59,794 nucleotides of DNA, taken from positions 1 to 59,794 of the forward strand of contig CAJWKU010000010.1 in NCBI GenBank assembly GCA_913043005.1. The letters are read 5' to 3'. The notes under the pieces are model-generated. The model searched no databases and was not told the DNA's origin. It worked only from the letters and a program-made list of their open reading frames with translations. This document shows, in pieces, positions 24,229 to 33,655 of the stretch. The position numbers and the translations under genes were made by a program. Every line of letters starts with the position of its first letter. The first letter of the stretch is position 1. This DNA comes from an uncultured Cryomorphaceae bacterium. Lineage in GTDB: Bacteria > Bacteroidota > Bacteroidia > Flavobacteriales > Schleiferiaceae.

Positions 24229-25068
24229 ATGACTGGAAGATTTGCCCCTTCTCCCTCAGGCCATATGCACATTGGCAATGCTTCAACAGCATTGCTCTGT
24301 TGGTTGCAGGTTAAAAGTTATGGTGGTAAAATCCTTTTACGCATTGAGGATATTGATCACGAAAGATGCAAAAAACAATATGTAGACTCAGTTTTTGAAG
24401 ATTTGATTAAATTAGGATTAGACTGGGATGAACAACCTCTATTTCAGTCTAACAGAGAAAATGATTATGAAGCTGCATTAGAATTTTTAATTAAAAAAAA
24501 CTTGATTTTTCCATGCTCCTGCAGTAGGAAAGATATCCGAGAATCCATTCATGATCAAGGTAAATCACATCAGTCTTATCCAGGAACTTGCTTAAATAAA
24601 AAATTACCATTTGATGGGCCATACTGCTTACGACTTAAAAACTGGGATGGATATCCAGTTGTCAGACGTTCAGATAATACCTGGTCATACAATTTTGCCG
24701 TCGTGATAGATGATGCATATCAGGAAATAAGTCATATCGTTAGAGGACAGGATTTAAAAGAATGTGACCCGTTGCAGAACCACTTAAGAAAATTATTAAG
24801 CTATAGTTTTCCTAAAATATCTCATGCACCATTATGGTTAGGTCCCAACAAGAAAAAATTAACTAAAACTGATGGAGCGGTATCCTTGAAGGACTATTAC
24901 GACAAAGGGTGGTCTCCAGAGTCCATACTTGGCCATATAGCTCGAGGAATTGGTTTAAATAAAGATCTGGCCCCTATTAATGCTAAAGATTTAATACATA
25001 AATATGAATCATATAATTGGGATAAACATTCCGTAAGTTCCCGTGAGGTTTTACCTTTGTGGCTATGA
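24229..25068 (+). CDS. gluQ: glutamyl-Q tRNA(Asp) synthetase
   Basis: Truncated GltX paralogue that attaches glutamate to queuosine in tRNA-Asp. It has the class I HIGH motif (GHMHIG, residues 11-16), the Glu-binding start FAPSPSG, and a KLTKTDGA form of KMSKS. The length of 279 residues lacks the anticodon-binding domain of true GltX. The GluQ-type zinc site is visible as Cys96, Cys98, Tyr117 and Cys121, with the same order as in E. coli GluQ. I chose ATG at 24229 (MTGRFAPSPSG) over an earlier in-frame start. The stop overlaps the yicC start. Confidence 0.9.
   Translation: MTGRFAPSPSGHMHIGNASTALLCWLQVKSYGGKILLRIEDIDHERCKKQYVDSVFEDLIKLGLDWDEQPLFQSNRENDYEAALEFLIKKNLIFPCSCSRKDIRESIHDQGKSHQSYPGTCLNKKLPFDGPYCLRLKNWDGYPVVRRSDNTWSYNFAVVIDDAYQEISHIVRGQDLKECDPLQNHLRKLLSYSFPKISHAPLWLGPNKKKLTKTDGAVSLKDYYDKGWSPESILGHIARGIGLNKDLAPINAKDLIHKYESYNWDKHSVSSREVLPLWL
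25052..25059 (+). promoter_or_regulatory. -7 promoter box of yicC inside the end of gluQ
   Basis: TACCTTTG is an exact TAnnTTTG match that lies within the last codons of gluQ and ends five bases before the yicC ATG at 25065. It suggests an internal promoter for yicC-gmk-nadD. Confidence 0.5.
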
Positions 25069-25907
25069 TCAAATCCATGACAGGTTTTGGGAAAGGGCAA
25101 ACAAAAAGCTCATCAACTCAAATCAAAGTAGAAATTCGTTCTCTAAATAGTAAAAATTTAGATATATCATTTAGATGCCCCAGTGATTTTCGTGAACGCG
25201 AAATGTTGTGGCGCAAACGAATTGCAGATAAGCTCCAACGCGGGAAAGTTGACATTAATATTAATCGTGAAATAAACAATGAATTAAAGTCTGGAGTAGA
25301 CTTGAATTGGATTAAAACCGTTATGTCAGAACTACAGTCTGTAAGCTCTGAAACAATATCTCAATCAGATTTACTCATGATGGCACTTAAAATTCCTGTA
25401 AAAAATGATCATCCGGATATTTTAGAAAAAGAATGGAAAGATGTTGATTTAGCAATTGATAATGCTATTACTTCTTTGGATGAGTTTAGAGTAAACGAAG
25501 GGGTTGTCTTGCAATCTGACTTAGAAAAAAACCTTTTGTCTATTGAATCTGAACTTTCATCTATTGAACCATTCGAAGAAGAACGCATTACAAACATAAA
25601 AAATAAGCTGATTAGGGGATTAGGCGAAGTTCAACTCGATAAGAATAGGTTTGAACAAGAGTTAATTTATTATTTAGAAAAGCTAGATATTAATGAAGAA
25701 AAAATTCGCCTTAAATTTCATATTGACCATTTCAGACAATCAATGATAGATGGAGATGGTAGAAGACTAGGATTTATAAGTCAAGAAATTGGCAGAGAGG
25801 TAAATACACTCGGTAGCAAATCTAATCATGCGGGTATGCAAAAAATTGTTGTTGGGATGAAAGAATCTCTTGAAAAAATAAAAGAGCAAGTACTAAATAT
25901 TTTATGA
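25065..25907 (+). CDS. yicC: YicC-family endoribonuclease
   Basis: Member of the YicC/YloC family, shown in other bacteria to be an endoribonuclease. The hallmark N-terminal IKSMTGFGKG and the C-terminal RRLGFISQEIGREVNTLGSK are both present. It has 280 residues. I chose ATG at 25065, which overlaps the gluQ stop as ATGA; a GTG two codons earlier is less likely. Its stop overlaps gmk, and yicC-gmk-nadD is a conserved order in Bacteroidota. A promoter box just upstream may let it be transcribed apart from gluQ. Confidence 0.93.
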   Translation: MIKSMTGFGKGQTKSSSTQIKVEIRSLNSKNLDISFRCPSDFREREMLWRKRIADKLQRGKVDININREINNELKSGVDLNWIKTVMSELQSVSSETISQSDLLMMALKIPVKNDHPDILEKEWKDVDLAIDNAITSLDEFRVNEGVVLQSDLEKNLLSIESELSSIEPFEEERITNIKNKLIRGLGEVQLDKNRFEQELIYYLEKLDINEEKIRLKFHIDHFRQSMIDGDGRRLGFISQEIGREVNTLGSKSNHAGMQKIVVGMKESLEKIKEQVLNIL

Positions 25908-26464
25908 AACTTTTAGTCCTAGCTGCGCCGTCTGGATCGGGGAAAACAACACTAGTTCATCGATTGCTTAAAGAATTCCCAAAATTGGCGTTTAGTGTCT
26001 CTGCAACGACAAGAAAACCGAGGTTGAATGAGCAAGATGGTATAGACTATCACTTTTTGTCACTAACAGAATTTAAGAGAAAAATAAAGTCTGATTTTTT
26101 TTTAGAATGGGAAGAGGTATATGAGGATAATTTTTATGGATCACTTAAGTCTGATGTTCAAAGACTTTGGGACAAAGGACAAACTGTAGTTTTTGACATA
26201 GACGTTTATGGAGGAATTCGACTGAAAGAAAAGTATGATCTCAATACTTTATCTATTTTCATTATGCCTCCTTCGATAGAAGTGCTTGAAGATCGTTTAA
26301 GAAAAAGAGGGACCGATAATGAAGAACGTATTCATGATCGATTGGCTAAAGCAAAAGAAGAAATAAGTTTCGCGACAAATTTTGATCATGTAATAGTCAA
26401 CGATCAAATAGAAACTGCTTTCAAGCAAATCCAACACCTTGTTACAAAATTTATAAACCGATGA
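25904..26464 (+). CDS. gmk: guanylate kinase
   Basis: Phosphorylates GMP to GDP. The P-loop is APSGSGKT (8-15), and GMP-binding sequence follows (SVSATTRKPRLNEQDGIDYHF). The lid and base-binding region is VVFDIDVYGGIRLKEKY. It has 186 residues, the usual length. It overlaps yicC at its start and nadD at its end by four bases each, so the three are translationally coupled. Confidence 0.96.
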   Translation: MKLLVLAAPSGSGKTTLVHRLLKEFPKLAFSVSATTRKPRLNEQDGIDYHFLSLTEFKRKIKSDFFLEWEEVYEDNFYGSLKSDVQRLWDKGQTVVFDIDVYGGIRLKEKYDLNTLSIFIMPPSIEVLEDRLRKRGTDNEERIHDRLAKAKEEISFATNFDHVIVNDQIETAFKQIQHLVTKFINR

Positions 26465-27054
26465 AAGTTGGACTTTTTTTTGGCAGCTTTAATCCCATTC
26501 ACAAAAGTCATCTAAAAATTGCTAAGTCCATGATAAAATGGAAAAAATTAGATGAGATTTGGTTTGTCATCACTCCTCAAAATCCACAAAAAGACCCCTC
26601 TCTTTTAGCTCCTAGTGAAAATAGAGTGAGAATGGTAGAATTAGCCGTTAAGCAGTATGGGGAATTTCGGGTGGAAGAAATTGAACTAGAATTAGCCGCC
26701 CCTAACTATACTGTTAATACCATCGAAGCCTTAGTTAATAGAGACCCGGAAAATCAATTTTACTTAATTATTGGAGGTGATAATTTCAGGAGTTTAAATA
26801 GCTGGAAAAGCCCTGGGAGAATTTTAGAACTTGTCCATATCTTGGTATACCCGAGAGGTTCAAATGAATTCGATAGTTCCCATTTGTTTTTAGCAAATCC
26901 AAAAATTGATTTCATCGAAGCTCCACTACTTAATGATAGCAGTAGTGCAATAAGAGAATCTATTAAACAAGCAAATAAATTGACCGAGATCAATGATCTT
27001 ACAAAAGAAGTAAAATTGTATATTGAATCTCAAGAATTATATCGCCCTCAATAA
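26461..27054 (+). CDS. nadD: nicotinate-nucleotide adenylyltransferase
   Basis: Forms nicotinic acid adenine dinucleotide in NAD synthesis. The nucleotidyltransferase motif GSFNPIHKSH gives His14 and His17. The C-terminal ISSTxIR motif appears as DSSSAIRES. It has 197 residues, normal for NadD. The gene overlaps gmk and precedes the AddB-like gene by eight bases. Confidence 0.94.
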   Translation: MKVGLFFGSFNPIHKSHLKIAKSMIKWKKLDEIWFVITPQNPQKDPSLLAPSENRVRMVELAVKQYGEFRVEEIELELAAPNYTVNTIEALVNRDPENQFYLIIGGDNFRSLNSWKSPGRILELVHILVYPRGSNEFDSSHLFLANPKIDFIEAPLLNDSSSAIRESIKQANKLTEINDLTKEVKLYIESQELYRPQ

Positions 27055-27062
27055 CTCTTAAT

Positions 27063-29807
27063 ATGAAAGCTTTTTTAACCCGAGTATCGATTGCGCTTTT
27101 AGAGCAATACTCGGAGATCCATCGAGTTGGCATAATAGTGCCTTCAAAAAGAGCTGAGAGAGTTTTAAGACAAGCTATTCTCGAAGAAATTTCATCTCCA
27201 GTTCTTTCACCTGCAATTTTTACGATTGAAGAAATAATGGCAGAATTATCAGGTCTAGAGATGGTAAATAATATGGACCAATTGATAATTTTATATGATT
27301 CATATGAGAGGCTCAATGAAGGGTTTTCAGATAGTCTTGACGAATTTCTTAAATGGGCCCCTACGGTTTTACGAGACTTTGATGAAATTCATCGATTTGG
27401 CGTCGACAACAAAAATATCTTTAGAGAGATGCAAGAAATTGAATCCCTTGCTCAGTGGGGGCTTGACAAGCCAACTGATCTTATGACTAGTCGCCTAAAC
27501 TTATGGAAACAATTACCAAATTTATTTAGTCTGTATCATAAAAACCTAAATGAAAAAAAATTAGGTTCTGCAGGTCAAATTTTCAATCAAGCTAGTCCAA
27601 GTAAAACAGGACCAACTAAAGCACATTTTGATAACTGGATGTTACAAAAGGAAATTGACCATTTGGCTTTTGTTGGCTTTAATGCCCTTACTCCACCGGA
27701 GGTTAGTCTATTTAAATCTGCCTATGAATATTATGGTGCCAATGCCTTTTGGGATATTGATGCTCATTATGTCAATAATTTAAGTTCTGAAGCAGGACAA
27801 AATCTGCGTAAAAACATAAAGAATTTACCAGCAAAAATGGTTTCAGAAATCCTGAATCCCCCAGCAAATTTTTTAACATCCCAAATTTCATTTTCAATAA
27901 TCCGTGCTAATGGTAATATTGCAATAGCAAAAGCAATTGGTGATATTCTTAGTCATAAAGATGTATTAGCCACAAATTTTAATAAATGCGCTTTAGTACT
28001 AGTTGATGAGGAATTATTAATCCCTACTCTACAAGCTCTTCCCCCAGAAATTCAAGAAGCTAACGTTACTATGGGAATGGCTTTAAACTCCACTGTGGCT
28101 TACTCCAGTATTGATCTTCTTTTTCAACTTCAAGAAGCCAAAGAAATAAGTGGCAAGTATCCATTAAAATTATTAGAGGCAACTTTTGCTAATCCGATTT
28201 GCTGTGCTATGCGAAATGCAAATGACGGACTTAACATGGAATCCCAAATTAATAATCTTAGAGATTCAAAAAGAAGTTATTGGTCGGTAAGTGATACAAT
28301 TGATCTAATTGGTGAGAATTCTGACTTATGGGAAGAATATCCCAACTATATATATTTTATAAAAAACCTTAGAAAAAGATTATTTGATTATTCTGAAAAA
28401 ATCAAATCTGCATGGGAGATAGAGCCTGCCAAACTTTGTATACATGCACTAGATCGGCTTATAAATTGGACAGAAAGAAAAAATTTAAAATTTAGAACTG
28501 TAAGACAATTATTTCGACATTTCTCAAAAGAAAGCCCGGTTAATTTTTATGGAGAACCTTTTGAAGGATTACAAATCATGGGGCTATTAGAAACTAGAAA
28601 TCTTGATTTCGATACTGTAATTGTTGCACCTTGCAATGAGGGCCTATTGCCTGGCAGAAGAAGTAGCACCTCATTCCTTTCTAATGATCTGCGTAAAACT
28701 TTTGGGATTCCGCTTTTAAGAGAACAAGAGGCAATTATTGCCTACCATACATACAGGCTTGTTCAGAGAGCAAAAAAAGTCATTTTTCTGGTAAATAGTG
28801 GATCTGATGGACTTAATTCTAGTGAGGCAAGTAGATTTTTACAACAAATGGAAATTGAATTATCACGTTATTCCGGTATTAAATGGAGAGATTTTGATCT
28901 TGAATTGAAACTTGATGAAAAAACAATAAAAAGTGAAAGAAGCATATGTAAACACCCTTTAATAATTGAGCGAACACTTAAAAGGCTTAAAGAAAAAGGA
29001 ATAAGCCCATCAGCGGGATCAACTTATATAAAAAATCCATATAAATTTTACCTTCAATATGTTCTTGGTATAAGAGAAGAAGAAACTCATAGTGACCGAT
29101 TACCTGCTAATATTCGAGGAAATATATTACATGATTTACATCAAGATTTGTATATATACTATAAGTCTAATAATAATTGGGATTTGTCAAAAATTGATAA
29201 ATACATAAACTCAAGTATTTCAATACACTTCCCCATTCAAAGTGACTCAGGCCCCTTTCATTTAGAAAGAAAAGTGATTGAGAAAATTGGATATGATTGG
29301 TCCCGGGAAGAAGGAAAACGTATAAAGGAAAACAATAATGAAGATAGCGAATGGGAAGTTCATTTGGTAGAGGAGTATTTAGAAAGCCCCTTGACACTAA
29401 ATAATGGAAATACTGTTAAAATCAGAGGTAAAGCGGACAGAGTTGAAAAATGGAAAAACTATTGGGTAATTATCGACTTAAAAACTGGAGCGTTTCAAAG
29501 CGATCAGATGAATTTCAAAGAATGGAATGACCTTTTAGATTCAAAGAAAAAAAAAGAAAAAGCCTTTCAGCTTATGATATATGCATGGCTTCTTAGTAAA
29601 CAAGAAAAAATAAGCCCTGCAATGAAATTTAAAGCAGGAATATCAAGTATGAGACATCCATCGAAACCGGTAACTTATATTCAATGGCAAAAACGGGACA
29701 GCTTAACTTTTCAAGAGTTAGAGGATTTTGAAAAATTAGTCTTAATTCCCTTATTGGAGGAAATATTGAATCCTGAAGTTCCTTTTGTAGATACGTTAGA
29801 GATTTGA
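27063..29807 (+). CDS. AddB-like PD-(D/E)XK nuclease, recombination subunit
   Basis: Probable partner of an AddA-type helicase-nuclease in double-strand break repair. The 914-residue protein starts with an inactive helicase-like region (VGIIVPSKRAERVLR at about 20-35), has the segment VIVAPCNEGLLPGRR, and ends with a RecB-like nuclease. The active site reads Asp792, then Asp805-Leu-Lys807 (IIDLKTG). The four-Cys iron-sulfur motif of Bacillus AddB is not visible. The AddA-like gene lies 25 kb away on the other strand. The gene follows nadD by eight bases and converges on ribE with ten bases between. Confidence 0.82.
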   Translation: MKAFLTRVSIALLEQYSEIHRVGIIVPSKRAERVLRQAILEEISSPVLSPAIFTIEEIMAELSGLEMVNNMDQLIILYDSYERLNEGFSDSLDEFLKWAPTVLRDFDEIHRFGVDNKNIFREMQEIESLAQWGLDKPTDLMTSRLNLWKQLPNLFSLYHKNLNEKKLGSAGQIFNQASPSKTGPTKAHFDNWMLQKEIDHLAFVGFNALTPPEVSLFKSAYEYYGANAFWDIDAHYVNNLSSEAGQNLRKNIKNLPAKMVSEILNPPANFLTSQISFSIIRANGNIAIAKAIGDILSHKDVLATNFNKCALVLVDEELLIPTLQALPPEIQEANVTMGMALNSTVAYSSIDLLFQLQEAKEISGKYPLKLLEATFANPICCAMRNANDGLNMESQINNLRDSKRSYWSVSDTIDLIGENSDLWEEYPNYIYFIKNLRKRLFDYSEKIKSAWEIEPAKLCIHALDRLINWTERKNLKFRTVRQLFRHFSKESPVNFYGEPFEGLQIMGLLETRNLDFDTVIVAPCNEGLLPGRRSSTSFLSNDLRKTFGIPLLREQEAIIAYHTYRLVQRAKKVIFLVNSGSDGLNSSEASRFLQQMEIELSRYSGIKWRDFDLELKLDEKTIKSERSICKHPLIIERTLKRLKEKGISPSAGSTYIKNPYKFYLQYVLGIREEETHSDRLPANIRGNILHDLHQDLYIYYKSNNNWDLSKIDKYINSSISIHFPIQSDSGPFHLERKVIEKIGYDWSREEGKRIKENNNEDSEWEVHLVEEYLESPLTLNNGNTVKIRGKADRVEKWKNYWVIIDLKTGAFQSDQMNFKEWNDLLDSKKKKEKAFQLMIYAWLLSKQEKISPAMKFKAGISSMRHPSKPVTYIQWQKRDSLTFQELEDFEKLVLIPLLEEILNPEVPFVDTLEI

Positions 29808-29817
29808 AACCTACTAT

Positions 29818-30423
29818 CTATTTACCTTCTAAAATTTTGGATACATACTTTCCAATAATATCAAACTCTATATTGACTTGATCTCCAATTTTAAGAAGAT
29901 GAAAACTAGTATTATTCCAGGTATAGGGAATAATTGCTACTGAAAAGTAATCAGCCCCGGATTCAACAACCGTCAAACTTATTCCATTAATAGTAATTGA
30001 CCCTTTATTAACAGTTTGATATTGTGGGCTCAGCTCATGCTTTATTTTAATCTCCCAGCTTCCATTTTGATCAACCATATCAGAAACCACTGCAGTACAG
30101 TCAATATGGCCTTGAACTATATGTCCATCAAGGCGACTTCCTACTTTAGTACATCTCTCTATATTTATTAAACTACCTGGCCTCCAGTGTTGTAATGTTG
30201 TTTTCTGCAAAGTTTCGTCTATTGCTGTTACCCTGTAGCCTGATATTTTTTGATTTTCATCTCTATTCAAAGCAATTACAGTCAGGCAGCAGCCGTCATG
30301 AGCAATACTTTGATCGATTTTAAACTCTTTTGCCAGAGAACTATCAATATCAAAATGAATATTTGATTTTTCATTTGAAACTGCAACGATAGTCGCCAAA
30401 TTTTCTACTATTCCTGTAAACAT
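29818..30423 (-). CDS. ribE: riboflavin synthase alpha subunit
   Basis: Makes riboflavin from two molecules of 6,7-dimethyl-8-ribityllumazine. Two lumazine-binding repeats are visible: MFTGIVENLATI to GCCLTV, then DGHIVQGHIDCTAVV to NGISLTVVE. It has 201 residues, the normal length. The -7 box TACCTTTG ends four bases before the ATG. The gene is divergent from an M17 aminopeptidase, with only 31 bases between the two start codons. Confidence 0.96.
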   Translation of the reverse strand: MFTGIVENLATIVAVSNEKSNIHFDIDSSLAKEFKIDQSIAHDGCCLTVIALNRDENQKISGYRVTAIDETLQKTTLQHWRPGSLINIERCTKVGSRLDGHIVQGHIDCTAVVSDMVDQNGSWEIKIKHELSPQYQTVNKGSITINGISLTVVESGADYFSVAIIPYTWNNTSFHLLKIGDQVNIEFDIIGKYVSKILEGK

Positions 30424-30427
30424 ATTT

Positions 30428-30435
30428 CAAAGGTA
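30428..30435 (-). promoter_or_regulatory. -7 promoter box of ribE, 4 bases before the ATG
   Basis: On the minus strand TACCTTTG matches TAnnTTTG exactly and ends four bases before the ribE ATG at 30423. Any -33 element would lie inside the divergent aminopeptidase gene. Confidence 0.55.
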
Positions 30436-30442
30436 CGATGAC

Positions 30443-30450
30443 TAACTTAG
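30443..30450 (+). promoter_or_regulatory. candidate -7 box of the aminopeptidase gene, 4 bases before the ATG
   Basis: TAACTTAG differs from TAnnTTTG at one fixed position and ends four bases before the ATG at 30455. It faces the ribE box with seven bases between them. Confidence 0.42.
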
Positions 30451-30454
30451 CCCT

Positions 30455-31870
30455 ATGAAATTGACTTTTAATTCCTCAACATCTGATGGCTATTGTATGG
30501 CTGTTGTCAGACCTAATGAAAAATCTCTGAATAAAGCCAATATTGACGTAAATCAGTCAAAAATAATAATTAGTCGTTTGTCAAGAAAGCTTGAGAATTG
30601 GACTCATTTTGCTTCATCTGATATTGATGTTTTCGCATGTATAAGCAACAGCGACAATAGTAAAAATTCTGGAAAACATACTCTTAGAAATTTGGGGAAA
30701 GAGCTTGCCCATGAATTAATTAGAAATAAAATCAATGTCTTGAGTCTTGATGCCAGTGAAGATGCTTTTTGGATAGCTGAAGGATTAATATTAGCCTCTT
30801 ATAGATATAATAAACTTCTAAGTAAAAATGCAAATACGGCTTGGTCCTTAAAAGAGATAGAAATAATTGGATTAAGTCACGAGAGATCTCAAAAATTGTC
30901 TTCTATCTGTATCGCGGTGAATGAGGCCCGAGATTTAGTCAATGCGCCGTTATTAAGCCTAAGTGCTGAAAATCTGAGTGAAAGAATCCAAGATCTCGGA
31001 AAAATATTTGGTTTCTCAACGACTATTTTAAATCAAGCTAAAATAGAATCATTAAAAATGGGTGGACTTCTCGGAGTTAATAAAGGATCTGTTGATCCTG
31101 CTACATTTAGTATCCTAGAACACAAGCCAGAAAACGCAGTAAATAAAAGACCATATGTAATTATAGGAAAAGGAGTTGTTTATGACACCGGCGGTCTTAG
31201 TCTTAAGCCAAGTAATTTCATGGATACAATGAAATGTGATATGGCTGGAGCGGCATCTGTTGTGGGAACATTATGTGCATTAGCCAATGATAAAATTCCT
31301 ACTTGGGTAATAGGGTTGATACCTGCAACTGACAATAGGCCAGGCGGAAATGCCATTACTCCAGGAGATGTTATTAAAATATCAGATGGAACAACTGTCG
31401 AGGTTCTAAATACAGATGCAGAAGGTCGACTAATACTAGCAGATGCTCTACATTATGCAAAAAAATTTAACCCCAAATTGGTTATTGATTTGGCTACTCT
31501 TACAGGGGCTGCAGCTAAAGCCATTGGTCCTAATGCAATTGTAGCAATGGGGAATGCAGGAAAAGAGTTTTGGGAGCAATTAATCCATAGTGGTGAAAAA
31601 ACCCATGAACGGTTGGTTCAATTCCCGTTTTGGGATGAATACAATGACCTCTTAAAAAGTGAAATTGCTGATCTTAAAAACATTGGCGGACCAGACGCAG
31701 GCATGATAACCGCGGGTAAATTTCTTGAACATTTCACCGACTACCCTTATATTCATTTGGATATTGCGGGGCCTGCTTTTTTAGACCGCCCTCATGGTTA
31801 TTTTCATAAAGGGGGAACCGGAATTGGTGTTCGCCTTTTACATGATTTTTTCGATAATATTAAGTCATGA
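30455..31870 (+). CDS. M17-family leucyl aminopeptidase
   Basis: Cytosolic two-metal aminopeptidase that trims N-terminal residues from peptides. The catalytic C-terminal domain is intact: IGKGVVYDTGGLSLKPSN with the catalytic Lys and first Asp, DMAGAASVVG, and the signature NTDAEGRLILADAL. The N-terminal domain (1-170) is divergent, as is usual. It has 471 residues. Its stop overlaps the pdxA start. Confidence 0.94.
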   Translation: MKLTFNSSTSDGYCMAVVRPNEKSLNKANIDVNQSKIIISRLSRKLENWTHFASSDIDVFACISNSDNSKNSGKHTLRNLGKELAHELIRNKINVLSLDASEDAFWIAEGLILASYRYNKLLSKNANTAWSLKEIEIIGLSHERSQKLSSICIAVNEARDLVNAPLLSLSAENLSERIQDLGKIFGFSTTILNQAKIESLKMGGLLGVNKGSVDPATFSILEHKPENAVNKRPYVIIGKGVVYDTGGLSLKPSNFMDTMKCDMAGAASVVGTLCALANDKIPTWVIGLIPATDNRPGGNAITPGDVIKISDGTTVEVLNTDAEGRLILADALHYAKKFNPKLVIDLATLTGAAAKAIGPNAIVAMGNAGKEFWEQLIHSGEKTHERLVQFPFWDEYNDLLKSEIADLKNIGGPDAGMITAGKFLEHFTDYPYIHLDIAGPAFLDRPHGYFHKGGTGIGVRLLHDFFDNIKS

Positions 31871-32871
31871 ATAAATTAAAGATTGGTATTACGTCTGGAG
31901 ATACAAATGGCATCGGACTTGAAGTTATTCTCAAAGTGCTGTCTTCAGAAGATATCCGCTTAAAAGCTGATTTCTATATTTTTTCCTCTCGCGAGATAAT
32001 TGCAATTCACCAAAAAATTCTAAAAAACTCAGTAATACCGCTATTTAAAGTCCAACCGGGAGATAAACTTGAACCAGGAACTATAGGCCTGTGTGACCCA
32101 TGGGATCGTTCATTTGATATTCAATTTGGGGTTCAGAATGATGTAGGAGGAATTGCAGCTTTTGACTCACTCGATTCTGCTTGTGATTCAATTGAAAATA
32201 AAAAAATAGATACTCTAGTAACTGCTCCACTGTGTAAGTCAAATATTCCTCAATCAAAATATAAAGACTTTAAAGGCCACACTGCGTATTTAGCAAATCG
32301 ATTTAATTCAAATACAATAATGATTATGGCTGCAGATCAAACCAGAGTTGCCTTGGCGAGTGATCATATTCCTTTGAGCGAAATTTCAAAAACCATTGAC
32401 GCGTCATATTTAAATAAAAAAATTGATGAGTTTAATATTGCGCTCAAATTTGATTTTGGCATTTCCAATCCAAAAATTGCCATCTTAGGATTGAACCCTC
32501 ACGCGGGAGATGAAGGCATCATAGGTTTAGAGGAAATAAATACTATCCACCCGATTATTGAAGCAAAAAAAAAGGAAGGAATAAATGCTTTTGGTCCATT
32601 TCCTTCAGATAGCTTTTTTGGCAAAAAACTTTATTTGAACTTTGATGGAGTTCTGGCCATTTATCATGATCAAGGGTTGATCCCATTCAAAATGCTTTAT
32701 TTTGAAAGTGGCGTGAATAATACTTGCGGATTGCCTTTTGTGAGAACGTCTCCTGATCATGGAGTAGCCTTTGATATAGCTGGTCAAAATTTGGCAGATG
32801 AAACAAGTTTTAGAGAATCTATATTTCATGCCATAAAAAGAACTCAACTACGACAATTAAATACAATTTAA
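31867..32871 (+). CDS. pdxA: 4-hydroxythreonine-4-phosphate dehydrogenase
   Basis: NAD-dependent step of the DXP-dependent vitamin B6 pathway. Family motifs visible are GITSGDTNGIG at the start, TAPLCKSNI, FKGHTAYLANRF with a metal ligand His, NPHAGDEG, and YHDQGLIPFK. It has 334 residues, normal. The start overlaps the aminopeptidase stop by four bases. In this pathway DXP from dxs is also a substrate, so B6 depends on the same enzyme as isoprenoids. Confidence 0.95.
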   Translation: MNKLKIGITSGDTNGIGLEVILKVLSSEDIRLKADFYIFSSREIIAIHQKILKNSVIPLFKVQPGDKLEPGTIGLCDPWDRSFDIQFGVQNDVGGIAAFDSLDSACDSIENKKIDTLVTAPLCKSNIPQSKYKDFKGHTAYLANRFNSNTIMIMAADQTRVALASDHIPLSEISKTIDASYLNKKIDEFNIALKFDFGISNPKIAILGLNPHAGDEGIIGLEEINTIHPIIEAKKKEGINAFGPFPSDSFFGKKLYLNFDGVLAIYHDQGLIPFKMLYFESGVNNTCGLPFVRTSPDHGVAFDIAGQNLADETSFRESIFHAIKRTQLRQLNTI

Positions 32872-32947
32872 TATCACCGGAATTATTTCACGTTAATAAC
32901 TACTAAGAACATGAAGTCTAAAAATGTCAAACTTTAAATTACTATTG

Positions 32948-32978
32948 TTGGGCTATTAATAAAATGAATGTACATTTG
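32948..32978 (+). promoter_or_regulatory. promoter of yceD-rpmF (TTG-N20-TACATTTG)
   Basis: TTG (32948-32950), 20 bases, then an exact TAnnTTTG match TACATTTG (32971-32978). It is the best full two-box promoter I see. The ATG at 33002 follows after 23 bases, so the leader would be short but present. Confidence 0.6.
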
Positions 32979-33001
32979 CGAGCGCTAATGAGAGTTTACC
33001 C

Positions 33002-33427
33002 ATGAGAAATCGTGAAAATATTTTAGAATTTTCTGGTTTAGCCTTGGGTGAGCATCATTTAGAGTACAAAGTAAACGAAACGTTCTTTTCTTCTTTTGAT
33101 CTCATTGAACTCCAAGGAATTCATCCAACTACGGTATATGTAATTCTAAAGAAAGCAAATCATATGATGGAATTAGCTATTTCCTTTAAAGGGAAAAAAG
33201 ATACTGTTTGTGATTTAACGAATGATCCGTTTACCCTTGATATTTCCAATAGTTTTTCATTAATCGTGAAATTTGGAGATGAATTCAACGATGAAGACCC
33301 TGAAATTCTGGTTTTATCCCAAGGTGAATATGAAATAAATCTAAAGCAATTATTTTTTGAACTAATTGCTCTTTCCATTCCAATTCAAAAAATCAAACCG
33401 GGTAATGAGATTATTAAAGATCAATAG
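33002..33427 (+). CDS. yceD: YceD/DUF177-family protein
   Basis: DUF177 member that almost always precedes rpmF. It has been linked to 23S rRNA in other organisms, but the biochemical role is not certain. It has 141 residues and is acidic. Some typical features remain, such as FSGLALGEHHLEYKV at the start and VKFGDEFNDEDPEILVLSQGEYEINL. The paired cysteines seen in some homologues are absent. The gene lies 36 bases before rpmF, and the context is the main support. Confidence 0.85.
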   Translation: MRNRENILEFSGLALGEHHLEYKVNETFFSSFDLIELQGIHPTTVYVILKKANHMMELAISFKGKKDTVCDLTNDPFTLDISNSFSLIVKFGDEFNDEDPEILVLSQGEYEINLKQLFFELIALSIPIQKIKPGNEIIKDQ

Positions 33428-33463
33428 AGTTTGAAAATTGAAATAATAAAAAAGTAACGCACA

Positions 33464-33655
33464 ATGGCACATCCTAAACGCAGACAATCGAGCACTCGGA
33501 GAGATAAACGCCGAACTCATGACAAGGCTGTTTTGCCTCAATTGACTTTATGCCCAACCACTGGTGAAGCACATTTAATGCATCGAGCATATTGGCATGA
33601 TGATAAGATGTATTACAAAGGGAAAGTTGTTATCGACAAAAATGAAGTAGCATAA
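33464..33655 (+). CDS. rpmF: 50S ribosomal protein L32
   Basis: Small large-subunit ribosomal protein, 63 residues. The basic start [19 protein letters not shown] is diagnostic. Only one cysteine (LCPTTGEAH) remains of the four that bind zinc in other L32 proteins, so this is a zinc-free type. It lies between yceD and accB. The fabH gene that often follows rpmF in Flavobacteriia is missing here. Confidence 0.97.
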   Translation: MAHPKRRQSSTRRDKRRTHDKAVLPQLTLCPTTGEAHLMHRAYWHDDKMYYKGKVVIDKNEVA

